Assembly: GCA_008711295.1 (NCBI GenBank)
Contig: VUYV01000399.1
Coordinates: forward strand, 1 to 64,000
DNA length: 64,000 nucleotides
Direction: 5' to 3'
DNA from: Anarhynchus alexandrinus
Taxonomy: Eukaryota > Chordata > Aves > Charadriiformes > Charadriidae
Shown: positions 23,775 to 35,927 of the stretch, piece after piece
Numbering within the stretch: the first letter of the stretch is position 1
How the letters are laid out: the number at the start of each line of letters is the position of its first letter
Program-made: the position numbers and the translations under genes
The notes under the pieces: generated by a model
The model's database searches: none
Told to the model about the DNA's origin: nothing
The model's input: the letters and a program-made list of their open reading frames with translations, nothing else

Positions 23775-26700
23775 AAAAAATATGGGAAGACTGAAAAGTC
23801 TGGAAATCCATGTGGAAATGGCGTGCAAACTCTTGGCAAGCAGCCAAAGCAAATGTGAGAGAAAATGAATATCTTTTTTTTCCAGATTACTGGGCAGTGC
23901 TTGGTACTCCAGTCTCTCCTGAGCAGTTAGGGATGCAGTTATGTGCAGTAGAGCTGTAATTCTTTGTATTTCCCCATTATCCTTAGCTCTAAATTTGTCT
24001 TCCAGCAACAGTGCTGCATGCTGAGAGTCAAGTGGGGTTTTTTACATCCTTATCCACGGTGATGTCTATTCTAATTAAATACATTGTGTACTTAATACTT
24101 TTGTTTTAGGGCATGAAGTCATTAGCAGGAATGGGGAGCCCAGTTCTCCAGCCTCCCAGCTGAGTACTTATTTAATAAGCCCAAACCAATGCTTTGTCAG
24201 CTCAGAGCAGACAAAACTACTTTGTATTTTATTCTGTCTGGCTATGATTTCTACCTCGATCATATTAGTGTCTAAGCTGTACCCATGTATTCTGATATAC
24301 AGGTAAGGGATGTCAGGATAAAAGATGCTTGCAATGATAATCACTCATATTTCTATCCAGTTTATTTCCTAGAGGTTCTGCACTTACTGACTGCTGATTC
24401 ATTGCTGTTCAATTTTGGTTGGATGTCTAAATCCCTTCTGAGTGCCCCCAGTCTTGTAAACCCTGGAAGCAGTAGTCTGTCAGCCTCTGGAGACCTCTCC
24501 ATATATGCAGTCCATATCAGGACTAGATTATGGAGAAGCCAGTTAGGACCCATAGCCAACAAATTCTCCACTGAGATGAAACAGTTGGCAGAGGGGTCTT
24601 GTTGTTTGTGGTGACAGAGGTGTTTCTTAATAAGCTCCAGCAGATCTAGGAACAATTTGATTACTAGGGAGTTTCTCTAGGGGGCACTTGAAAAATTACG
24701 GAAACTTGAATTTTCAGGATGATTTTCATGACTGCCTTGTCTGCGTGAGGCAGAGCGAGATAGGGTTTCAGTTTTTCCTGGATGTTTCTTGCTTTAATTT
24801 CTCTTGCTCTGCCTGTGAACTTGCAGCAACTGAATGAGGAGGGGAGGAGAGGGCAAAGACACTCAGCGGAAATCAGTCAACTACATTAAGAATAGAGAAA
24901 TGTTTTAAAGCTGTTTTTACTGCTGAGACTGGACGGAGAAAATTATTTTAAAGTGTCAGTAGGGTATAAGATCTATTGCAGAGTCCAGTTGTCCCTGGGT
25001 TTTGAATTCCCAAACAGATTTTTGAAATAGCATAGTATTTCATGTTTGACTTCAGCCATTTTAATCTCTAAGGAGGAGGAGGAATCCAGGGCAATGGTGT
25101 CAGCTGAACTGTAGGTGAATAAAATTACAGGCTGTGGCTGTAAGAGATTATTTTCAGTGACATCTTCTAGAATGGCCTGGGATTGCCAGGCAGCATGCTC
25201 TTCTTCCTGTACAGACCCCCTCTCACCAAGAGCGAAGGAAATGTACCTTGCAGGCACTGCTGTCACTGAAAAATGGTGTGAAGTATTACTTAGCACTGTT
25301 CAATTATTTATTTGGCCAGTAGTATACAGAGCTGTTGAGTTTTATACCTGTGGTTTTGATGAAACTGTGACTTCTCCATAGTCTAGAAGGAGAATAATGG
25401 GGTGCTTGAGCAGAAACTGACTTTATTTGAGTCCCTGACCACTGGGTTAGGGACAAGAAAGACAAATGCAAGGAAGAAATGTTGGAGGAAATTCCAAATG
25501 TGCCAACCGTCACTGCTTTATATGCAGCATCAATCTCTGTGATGCCTAAACTCTTATACAGGGAAATTCAGTCTTTGTGGTGTGGTCTTTGGGAGTTCAG
25601 CAGGTTTTCTGTTCCTCATCCTCATTAATTGTGTTAAATTTTAATACCTGCTTCTCAGAGTTCCAAAATTAAATGTAGAACCTGTGAATATAGTAATTAC
25701 ACTTCCTTCATGTCTTTTCAGACTTGCTGAGAAAGCATTCAGGGACAGAAAAGGCATAAAATGAACAAGCAGGAGACAGGCCCATTTTTACGGGATTCAA
25801 AGTGCGATCATTGCTTCTGTCAGCTGAAAAGTTGTGTCTGAAGTGAACTGCTAGCCAAAATGTAGCCGCCAGATAAATTTAAATGCAAAAGTATAATACT
25901 ACTCCTCCTCCCCTTCTTCCCCTCTGTGCTTTTTAAAATAAGATATTTGGGCATTTTGGATGGATTGATATAGTGTATCACTGTGTCAGGCCTGGAAGTT
26001 CCGAGCTGTGTAGGGTTTTACTGGTTAAAACCAACGTCAAAATATCGACTAGAAATCAGCTGAATTTTTATCTGGAAAAATCAAAATAATCTCCATCACA
26101 GAAGTGGTTTTATTCCTGGAGTCAGGCTATATAGCCATATAGCCCATTTAGGATTCACATTCAGGATCCTGTCTGGATTCAAGTTATCTGCAGGGCTTGA
26201 GGATTTTTATTTTTTTTAGGACCTAGGATTTTTTGTGACACAATCATAATAAAATTTTATATAAATTCTTCTAGACCTGCCAGTGAACTTGTAAAACTGA
26301 TTTCCTAAACCCGTAGATTTTAACAATTTCATATTTTAAAACTTATACAAAAATTGTTTATATCTGCCATTTATTAGATGCATTGCCAATTGGTACAAGC
26401 TGCATGTACAAACCTCTCAAAGGGATGGGGAAACGTTTACAGCAGTGGGAATTATGACAATTGCTTTTTTTTAAAAAAAAACAAAAGCCTGCTGCAAGCC
26501 AGCCTTCTGCTTTGCAGATGCGTGGCTGAATGTGGTTTGTGGAACTCGCTCATCCTTTATACCAGGCTGTCATATCAAAACAGAAAGAACTCGGAAGCGT
26601 TACCCTTGGTGTTGGTAAACACAAACTTCACTTTTACCTTTAGCAGAAATCTTGAATCTCAGAATGATTTTGAATGCTTGCAGTTACTGCATTTTGACAC

Positions 26701-27620
26701 AGTGCTTCTGCCTGAGTACAGGGTGTGAAATAAGCAGCCTGTACCTGTAGACAGTGTTGTCTTTTTCAGAACTTGGTTTAAAAAGTGTCCACCAGATGGT
26801 GCAATGGGCTTTTTTTAGGTACAGAAATTCTTGGCTCTTGAGGTTTCCTTTGGGTTGAAATGAAATGAAGTAATTTTATATGCTCTGATCTGAAGCTAAC
26901 ATTTTAAAAAAATGAATTTCAGAAATGAAAATATACAGGTTCTGTACATTTTTGCTGAGGAAATCAGTTGAATTTGACATGCATTTCTGTAACGCCTCCT
27001 CTTTCCGTATAAACACTTCTGAAAACAGAACCAAATTTTTAGGGAAGCCATGACTTTGCTTCATCCCCATAAATGGAAGAATGCAGTCTCTGTCACCCAT
27101 GATTATCGCAGCATCTGAAAAAGTGGGGTTCAGCACCTCTGCCTCCTGTAAGAAACAAGAGTTGCTTAAGGTTGTGTCTGTAGAAGAGCAGGTCAGTTCC
27201 TAGTATAGTATGTTTGCAGTTGAAAACCAGTTGGTAGTTTAAAACCAGTTCCCTTCTACCCCCAACAGTTATTTCCTGATGTTAATAACCAGTGCCAGGC
27301 ATGACATCCCTATTTCCACTTAATAATGATTAATTACAATTAATCTTTTGCACAGATAGATAAATGGTCTGCCTATTTGTTTTGATGCAGCCCTTCTCAT
27401 ACGAAATCAAAGAGTTAATTTGGTGCTGGAAATTGCGGGCCAAAATGCTGTTGACCAGCTTTCTACAGAACAGCCTGAGATATCACTTCTGGTTATGAGC
27501 AGAGTTGATCACATCCCAGGAACCTTTACAACTCTTACTCAAAAAACCCTAAACAAACAAAAAAGCCCTGCAAATATATATATGTATGTATGTAGGGGTC
27601 ACAATTAGGAGAAATCACAG
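23775..27620. other. Noncoding stretch with unassigned open frames
   Basis: The most protein-like frames are minus 24362-24655 (97 codons), plus 24285-24614 (109), minus 24973-25296 (107) and plus 26378-26728 (116). None carries a domain I can identify, and several overlap on opposite strands. A CTCF-like motif is listed separately at 26789. A TA/TG simple patch lies at about 27573-27594. Confidence 0.45.
26789..26802 (+). promoter_or_regulatory. CTCF-like motif
   Basis: CCACCAGATGGTGC fits the core of the vertebrate CTCF site (CCASYAGRKGGCR) at all but one or two positions. A single motif without occupancy data is weak evidence. Confidence 0.35.
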
Positions 27621-27760
27621 TAACAGAAAATTTTAGTAACAAATTTTAGTACAAAGATGATATGAATTAATTTTCCCTCTCTGATTCTCTTAAAATGGGC
27701 CCACCAGTTTGTCAAGACTTCTGAGAGGCTGCAATGTTGAAAAATGCACGCTGAGGAATC
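27621..27760 (+). repeat. Diverged dispersed repeat, copy 1
   Basis: By eye, 27651-27720 aligns without gaps to 33841-33910 at about three quarters identity. Shared blocks are GATTCTCTTAAAAT and CCACC(A/T)GTTT, and after a small gap the similarity continues through CAAT(G/A)TTG and AAAATGCAC. Weak similarity extends upstream to about 27621. Many of the differences are transitions, as in an old interspersed repeat. I cannot name the family. Confidence 0.6.
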
Positions 27761-28500
27761 TGAGCTATAAAGCTCTAGAGGCTTGAATCCCTTGCAGCAG
27801 ATGCTTCTTCTCTGTTCTTTTACTCCATTTCTGAGTAAGCTACAGAAATTTAGCTTTAGAGCCAGAAGCGATGAGTAAGGAGAAAATCATGTCGTCTTTG
27901 GAGATAAGAGTCAACCGTGTCTAGAAGAGCATGCACAAATTCCTTCCAGAGTTAGACAGGCTCGCTTCAACGATTTGCTCATGGTGTTTAAAAGAACCAT
28001 TAAATTACTTGCCCACCTCCTGTTAATAATGGAAAACTCTTCATAGAGCTGAAGACATGAACAACAGAGATGGCCCAAAAGTGCAATAGGTTTTATTGTA
28101 ATCATGAAACCACAGCCTGTAAATATTTTAAATCTCTTAAAATTGTGTTTCTAGCTCTCCCTTTTGTGGGCTCCTGAATGCAGTGCTAATGTGAGTGAAA
28201 TGCTTCTGGGAAACCCAGGGAAATGCAATCAGATTCAATTTAATACCAGCCTACCTACTTTTTTGTGCCTGCTGGATTTTGGTGGTAAATCAGCCATAGG
28301 CCACTTAGTGTTTATTTTAACAAATGTGAGTACTTGAGTCCAAGTTCACATCCAGAGTTTGAAGGCTAACTTTTTAGGCTGCTGTGGGGTGGAAGCATGG
28401 AAGAAGCAGTGGGCTTAGTTCTTGTAGGAGGAAATATAACTCTTGTTGTAATTTTATAGAAATCTTTCAGTTTAGCAGGCACTGATGCAACTCCTTTCGT
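27761..28500. other. Noncoding stretch, nothing recognised
   Basis: Only a 64-codon minus-strand frame (27911-28105) is present, with no similarity recognised. It shows no repeats. Confidence 0.5.
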
Positions 28501-28846
28501 TATGAGTGACAAGTCACGGAGTATGATGTGTCTTAGCTGGAAAGTCTCACTGTGGCACAGACATTATGAGGGTGCAGAGCAGTGCATCTGCCACGTCTTG
28601 TGGGCTGTTACAGAGTATGTGATGTTACTGAGTTTTGAACCATTCATCAGTCTTTAATTCCATGACTATTTCTGAGTTGGGGAGTTTCTCATTTGCCATA
28701 CTGGAGGTTAATTTGTAACATAGCATCAACCTGGTTGTTCACTGAGACGCAATGTCAGATTTGCTGACTGATGTGCTTTCTGAAAGTGCTTCCCTGCTAG
28801 ACTGGTCCTGATTAATAAAATATATGAAAGCAAAAAAAAAAAAAAA
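28500..28846 (+). other. Possible 3' end of a retroposed transcript (poly-A tract)
   Basis: AATAAA at 28814-28819 is followed after 12 bases by a run of 15 A (28832-28846). This is the layout of a polyadenylated RNA 3' end copied into DNA. The upstream limit given is arbitrary, because no parent gene was recognised and no target-site duplication is evident. An ordinary A microsatellite next to a chance AATAAA is the alternative. Confidence 0.25.
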
Positions 28847-31800
28847 GAGTCTTCCCTAGCTTTTTTTTTTATGCTTAACTAATTTACATTTGTAGCACCT
28901 TTAAGACCTATGTGGTCTTTTTTTGGGCTACAGTCTGCTTGCATTTTAAACCATTCAGATGCAGACCTGGTCTAAACTGGAAACTCTGTAATTGGATTAG
29001 CACAAGGCTTTGTCCAAGCTGATAATCCTTGGTGAGAAGCAGAGTGCTACATTAATACAGCATACTGACTTTTTGATTGGAGATGTTGAGAGCCTGATTG
29101 ACTCAGAGTATAAGCTTTTCCACAATTTTTGCCAAGAGGCAGTAGTCCATAATGCTGGAATTCTTAGGAAAACTATGAAAATGCTTTAAAAACCTAACCA
29201 ATGCACTTCTCAATGTGTAATTATTACTGAGTCAAATCCTGAAGCCCATTGATTGTGTCTTGTCTGCATAAAGATAGAATCAATACCTGATGCTCCAGTA
29301 ATCAAAATCTGATAAATCTCTTAAGTCAGTCCTTCTTTAATAAGACAAGTCACCATTGTCTTTCCTTCTGTTTTGTCTTCTAGACTAGAAGCAGCACTAG
29401 AATTTATGTCAAAGATAACTACACGTGGCTGATCTGTGTGGTCTTCATGAACACACAGGAGTACTTACTTCCCCCGAGCATCTGGTTTCTTGTTCTTTGG
29501 AAGATCTGCAAATAGATACGCAGTATAGCTGGAGCTTTAGCAGTACTTAAACAGGTAAGCATCTTCCTCTCACACAGCATAATGGGGCAACGTTAATAAG
29601 GAATAGCAAGGTGATGAAGGCACACTTGGCGTTCAGTGCAAGTAAGCATAAAGTACCTAAATGGGCTGTCCAGTGTGTAAATGAGCCTGCCTTCATTTCT
29701 TGGTTGTTCCCTGGGACACATGTCCTGTCTTTCTTTGCCATTTTGCCCCTTGGCTGGCAGTCCCCGTATTTTTTCTCCTGGGTCAGTGCTATGCCCACAT
29801 GGCTGTGAAATGCAGGTTGCTGCAGATGGTCTGGATTTCTTCTTTGTGAATAATAATTTGAGGAATTGTTTCATTTTACTCTCCTCCTGGGAATTTGAGC
29901 ACAAGACATTTGTTTGGGGAAGTCATCACAGACCAGTCTGTTACCAAACCCTTGCCTTCCAACTCCTCCAGCATGACTGCAGCAGGCATTCCTGCTTTTT
30001 AAGCCCACTGGACATTTATGGACTCCTCTGCTGCACAGGCTCTTTTTTTCCCTCCCACACTTTGCAGCGAGGCAAAAGGCACTTGCTGTTTTACACACAG
30101 TGCAACGAACATGGATCAGTGACTGCAGCAATTGATTAAAGTTAGTCAGGAAAAGTAAAACCAAGTCAGAGGCTTGCAGAGTTGTGCTACTTATTAGATA
30201 CTCTTCTAATACTCAGAAATCAAGTCTTTTAATCTCACATATTAATGCCCCAGGCAAACTCTTAATTATTAAATTAAACAGATTATTTATCTACATTATT
30301 TGGGTTTAAGGTTTAGAAATAGCACTGCTGAATTATCTGTTCAGCAAAGGAGACAGAGGTGTGTATACAGCCCATTATTTCCTGATAAAACTTATGCACT
30401 GTTGTATACAAAGCATCCTATGTTTATAATTTTAAGCCTGTCATTGTCACTTAAGCTCAATTTTTTACCACACCCCAGTTATGGTTAGGAAAGCATATCC
30501 AGGATTTCACTGTAAACAAGTAGTAACTTCAGAGATAATACAGTGCCAGAGTTTTAAGTATGTTTTATATTTGTAAAGCAAAGCTGGAAGCAGTGAACAA
30601 AAGTAATCGCTGTGCATTATTCTTTATCTTTTTGCATTTAGTAGTCTGATTTGAATTCTGAATGCTTTGACTAAGCAGCAGTGCTGCAGGACTAGGACCC
30701 CTTCTGTCTCTTTTTAAGGATTCAATTTAGAATGCTAATTTTAAATAACTTTTCTGATGGCAACTGAGTTAGCCTTGTAATTATTTAAATAAATATTAAC
30801 TAACTTTTTAATGGAAAATATTTTAAGATTTCCCCCTCTGAAACTGCGTTTTTTATAAAGCTGATTTCTTCTAACTGAAATATCTACTGCATTCACAAAA
30901 TCCCCCTCTTTTTCTTCCTTCCCAGGCAACATTAAACTGGCATTTTCCATATATCTTAGAGGAGTAAGTTATTGCTGTTATGATCTCTGTAGGTTTTACA
31001 AAAAGGTCAGGGTCTTTTTCTTTATATCATTCGTAGGGCCTTCACCGTGAGTGATAACGTGGCTCCTCCACCCCACCAGAACTGGAGCAGGGGTGGGATG
31101 GGAAAGGTGATCTCACAGGCTGGGTCTTGCCTGAGACTGTCCTCTCCTACGTGTCCTGATGCCATTACAGAACCTGGCAGAAACAAAGCAGAAGAGATTT
31201 ATTGAAGACGCTTACAGTTAGGGCTACACAGATTACAGCAATCATCGTAATGAATTTGGTATAATATGGAATTCAGAGAAAAGGGCAAGTATCCAATCAA
31301 AATACCATTGAGTCCCAAAGGAAAGATAAAATCAGTGAGATAGGAGGTCCAGCTTGATTTTTAAAGATTTATCACCCAATTTATTCACTTTAATTTAGAC
31401 AGATTAAAGTATAAAACCCAGCTATCACCATGCAAGTATCAACAGGATTAAATAATATAATCTTTGGGGACAAGTATTTAAGTCAAGTAATTTAGCCAAT
31501 CAGTTAAACTTTTCCTTCCCAAACACATCTTTTAGCTCCCTTATCTGCAATGCAGATCGTTTGCATTCAGTTCGGTTTTGGCCTGCATGAATAATTTCCA
31601 GTAGGAGTTCAGGATGTGAAACAAGGTGAGAATGCCTGTAGAGCTCTACAGTGGGCTAAGGAAATTGGACATTTGTTTTTTGAAAAAGGTAGTTCTGTAC
31701 CTGCGGCTGTGTGATCCTATATCTATATCGATATGTAAAATTAACCCCCTCATTTTGTGTCTTGTTCCACTGAGGAGTTAGTCTTGCTTGTTGCTGGCAT

Positions 31801-33591
31801 TGGTTGGATTGGAGCATGGTCTGCCACTTCTTCCTCAGTTCAGGCCCCTGGCTGTTTCAGCTTGAAGAGATAACTACCAGAAACATCCTGCCCTATCAAT
31901 AGTTTATTAAAACCTTTGCCAAATTCAGAAAGAAAAATGTTAATGTAGTTGCAATAGAAACCAGGGGACAAGTGAAGTCTTTGTGACCATCTTTGGCATG
32001 TTCAGTCCCTTCCTCCTTGTGATTTTTGTTTAAGGGTCAAGTGATCCCATCTACTGAGCCAACTGGCCAAGCTTTTCTACTCCCACTTTATTTTTTTTCC
32101 CAACAGGTCACTTTGGCAATCTCACTTCCAGTGAGGCAGGCCAGGGACTGGCTAAAGGTGATGGTCTCTGTACATGGTACCTTTACCATGGCTGGATGAT
32201 GTGACCTGTACGGGGAGCTGCAGGATTGGTATGTGCACCTGTTTTGCCTTGAATGCAAATGTATTTTGGGGCTAGGTTTCAAAGAAATCAAACCAGTTGT
32301 GTCTTCTCAGCCCAGAACTGACGTGAGGAGGCAGCTCTTCTCCTTCTGCCTATTTTCATCCCTGAATCACAAACTTCCACTTTTCTGAAGAAACCAGCCC
32401 CTTTTAATTGTCTTCTGGGTGTTGCAAGTTTGGGTTTTTTCCTTTGTTGTTATTCATATTGATGCTGCTTGGGTTGACTTTGTTATTACAGCTGTTAATA
32501 TTGCATGATAAAATGAATTGTTAATTGCCAAACCTCTGAAGAGCAGACAACTGGCTGCTTACTGCCTACAGCAGACGTGGGAGGCTGTCAAGGACTGTTG
32601 GACCTAGTGTCAGATCAATCATGCTCTGGAGGTTTACATCAGAAGGTAGTTTTGAAAGTGAGGAAGAGGCTCCAGTGTTAAGAATATTCCTCAAACTGAT
32701 CAGTTCCTCCCTGTTGCTGAAAGGTGCTCCTTGAAGTGTCAGTCTGGCTTAGCTATAAATTACTTGCTGGATATAACTGGTACTAGCTCATGGTAGTACT
32801 GCCAGAAGCTGCTACAAATCATATTTTCTCTTGATGTAGGAAAAGTTGGAAATGTTTTTCTGTCATAGGTTTGTCTAAACCTGTGTCCTGCATTGTAGGA
32901 GCTATTTAAAGACATTTACAATTTACAAAATGAACCATATGACTACTCAAGGACACTGGTTTCTGTTTTTTCCTCTTTCCCCTCCTTATTTCAATAAGGA
33001 CCAGCTGTCTCTGTGAGTACTGCTGCCTGCCATTGTGTGACTGCTGTTATTTAAGGAAAGTTGATGCAGATTTGTTGTTTTCACTTATTTTTATGAACAT
33101 GTGAGGCTATTTTGCCTCCTAGGCAACACACTTTCCCCCCATCCCCCCTCTCATTTTTAGCTCTCTCAACAGTATTAGGAAATACAATTTAGAAACATAG
33201 AAGGAAAAACTGGAGAGCAGCTTTCTGAGTGGGTCCTCTAGTTTGAGCCTAGACAAATCATTCCATATGATTTTATGATGTGGTATGGCAGCATAAAGAG
33301 CAAATGTAATTTCATGTTGCATTACTATTTATAGGATTTATAACAAAACTGCAATTACAGGGGAGCCTTGCTCATTCAAATGTGCTTAGACATGATCAGC
33401 ATGCACGCTGGTACAAGTTTATACTATTGCAATGTAGTTGCTGATAGCACAAAAATGGGTTCTTTAGAGATAGTGGTGAGATTTTATTTAGAAATAATGA
33501 ATCTGTGACTAAAAAGTGCACTCATTTAAGTTTCTAAAAACTCTTGTGGTGGCAGTGGGCCCAGAGCAGCGGAGATGGCCCAGGTCAGCGG
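28847..33591. other. Noncoding stretch with one ORF-dense segment
   Basis: At 29547-30164 four open frames of 83-152 codons overlap on both strands, the longest (29681-30139, plus, ATG start) being 152 codons. Its translation is rich in Cys, Phe, Leu and His without recognisable domains, and opposite-strand frames are equally open, so base composition may explain it. The rest (28.9-29.5 and 30.2-33.6 kb) shows no gene or repeat. Confidence 0.45.
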
Positions 33592-33592
33592 G

Positions 33593-33611
33593 TGTGCTGA
33601 GCTTCAGCACA
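33593..33611. other. Short perfect inverted repeat in a GC-richer patch
   Basis: TGTGCTGA (33593-33600) and TCAGCACA (33604-33611) are exact complements around a GCT spacer. They lie within a locally GC-richer segment (33545-33615). No further stem extension is seen. Confidence 0.6.
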
Positions 33612-33791
33612 GTGACATTCCTCTAAATCTCTTCAAGTTACTTCTATGAACTGAGGAAACTCTACGTCTACAGACGAATGTCCCATCTATTCTTTTGGCT
33701 TCTGCTTATGAATAGGATTGGTGACATTTCGGATCCCTTTCTCCCTCTGTGAAAAAAAAAAAACAACAAAACGGAGTTCTACAAAATATAT

Positions 33792-35778
33792 CCGTGCTGG
33801 GATCGCTGTTTGCAGAAAGATAAAATATTATTAAGACCAGTAAAAGGTGACATGAGTTAGTTTTTCTTCCTGGATTCTCTTAAAATATGTCCACCTGTTT
33901 TTCAAGAATTCAGAGTCCACAATATTGGAAAATGCACAGGCAAACAAGATAACTTATTCTTGTAAGTACAAATCTCCACTGCCTTCTATTTTCCCTTAAA
34001 TCTTACATCTTAGTCAATAGGTAACAACAGAGGAAGGATAGAGACAACCATGAAGAAGGATCCTGGAGAAGCTCAGTCTAGCAGCCTGCCTGCCTTTTAA
34101 TCTGTATTGGTTCTATTTCAGTTACAATTATTTCATCTACAGAAATTAAAATTGCACTGATGAAATACCACAGTGCTATCTGACAATGGGCATTTGGGAA
34201 GATAGTCATTCACATGCACAACAATGGCATGACTGTAAAGAAAGAGAAGTCCTTGCTAGTCCACTTATTTTACTTCAAAAAGGGCTGTAAGAGAAAGTGA
34301 TGATATGCTCTGGTGTTTGGTTTTGTTTAGTTTTTTTTTAAGAAATCGCACCAGAAGAATATTTTCACTTAGAAATCAAGATAGTAAGAAACTAGGAGGA
34401 GCTCACAGAAAGATAACAAAAGGCTTTCAACACTAAGATTATCTAGTTCTCCCTTTTCTCACAACATACAGTGCTGTTGGATAGCTAGAACATCGACAAA
34501 TGCAATGGATAGCAGATGTATAGGATCATTCTCATGTTCAGCTGACAGCTCACTGCCAGCAATGGATGAACCTTGGCAGACCACTGTAGACATTGGTGCA
34601 TCTGATGAAGGTGGGGCCGTTGGCATGTGCTGAAAGCCATGGATGCATGCTTCTAGACTGGAGTGGATTTGCATCCAGACAGCTCAGGTCTGCAACCAGA
34701 TCAGATAATAGTCTCTGGGCTTTCATTCTCTGCGGTTTTGTTCTTGCTAAAAAATCAGCCCAATGTGTGTAATGGAAAAGAAGAACATCAGTATGAAGGA
34801 AGAGTGAGTAGGCTCTGCTGGAACTGGTCCATATTTTGTAAGTATAAGTTAATGATCAAATGTGATTGTAGGGAAACTAATTTTCTTGAGAGCATACATT
34901 TAAAAAGAGATATTAACACTGTAGTGTGGTAATCAGACAGTGCAATATCCATGGTAAAATGCCAATGTTCCAGAGATCTGACAAATCCAGCATTTGTTAT
35001 TTACCTATCCAAAATACTTGGCTTTGAAAAAGCAGTGCTGAGTGCCAGCAGAAGGGTGTTCATTACAAATTCAACACAACATGCAGTCAGCTTCAGCACA
35101 GAGCTAACTACAGGGGGCTTCTTTGGCTCCACTTATAAGGTAGAAAGTATATTAATTCACCCATAATTCAAACTGAAATAAAGAAAGGAGAAAGATAAGA
35201 TGAGCTGTCAAGGGAAGCAGCTAGGTTTGCTGATGATTTTTGGATAGTGAATTGAGGGAAAGGAGCACTTACCCTTGAGAACTGCACAAAATAATTTGTA
35301 AAGTCATTAGTCTTATGAATTATTTTGACTGTTATTGTTATTAATTATTTGTACTGAAGTAGCACTCGGAGAAAAGAGTGATGCTAAAAATCCTATTCTA
35401 CTGACTACTGCAAAAGCACACAATAAAAAGGCAATCTTTCCCCTGAAGAGCTTTTAATCTCGATGCCACTCTGTATTCACACTGTTTTGTCTTCTCATTT
35501 TCATCATTTCATTTGGTATTTTCATCCTCTCTTTTATTCCGCTACATGGCACCTGAACCTCTTCCTCAGGGCTGTGTTGGTGTTTGGCAAATATGAAATT
35601 CATGCATCTGCACTCTTTTATGTCTCTAACTATCCTTTGGTTTTCCTCTTCTCAGCATGTAGTTCCTTTTCTCACAGTTAATTTTCCACTTCTTTTATTT
35701 TTTTTGTCTCCTTTTCTGCTATTTCTTCTCTTGTCTCAGTCTCCATTTTTTAACCTTTCTCAAACTTCTCTCATCTTT
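33792..35778 (+). repeat. 2-kb direct duplication, copy 1
   Basis: This 1,987-bp block recurs as 35928-37913 with an offset of 2,136 bases. The differences I can see are one T fewer in a T run (eight T here, seven in copy 2) and A at 35763 versus C at 37898. The block has no gene. It carries short open frames and a CT-rich tail, all duplicated exactly. It ends precisely where the CR1 fragment at 35779 begins. Near-identity implies either a very recent duplication or two haplotypes placed in tandem by the assembler. Confidence 0.95.
33812..33939 (+). repeat. Diverged dispersed repeat, copy 2
   Basis: This is the partner of 27621-27760, with an ungapped 70-base core (33841-33910) of about 76 percent identity by manual count. 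Because it lies inside the 2-kb duplication, a third, almost identical copy exists at about 35948-36075. The left edge of the duplication (33792) falls just upstream of this element. Confidence 0.6.
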
Positions 35779-35926
35779 TGGCGGTGGACAAAGGAAGATC
35801 GACTGATGTCATCTACTTGGACTTGTGCAAGGCATTTGACACTGTCCCACACGATATCCTGGTCTCTAAATTGGAGAGACATGGATTTGACAAATGGACC
35901 ATTCGATGGATAAAGAACTGGCTGGA
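35779..35926 (+). mobile_element. Truncated CR1 LINE fragment (RT motif A region)
   Basis: The translation from 35781 includes [19 protein letters not shown] and continues to RWIKNWL. This is the first catalytic block of a CR1-type reverse transcriptase, with the two aspartates (codons at 35820 and 35838) intact. It starts abruptly (5' truncation) at the right edge of duplication copy 1 and is cut by the N at 35927. The rest of RT and the CR1 3' end are absent from the assembly here. The frame is open throughout, suggesting a fairly young insertion. Confidence 0.9.
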
Positions 35927-35927
35927 N
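35927..35927. other. Assembly gap character (single N) at the duplication junction
   Basis: The N separates a CR1 fragment that should continue from the first base of duplication copy 2. It therefore marks an artificial or unresolved join and not a single unknown base. Confidence 0.85.
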
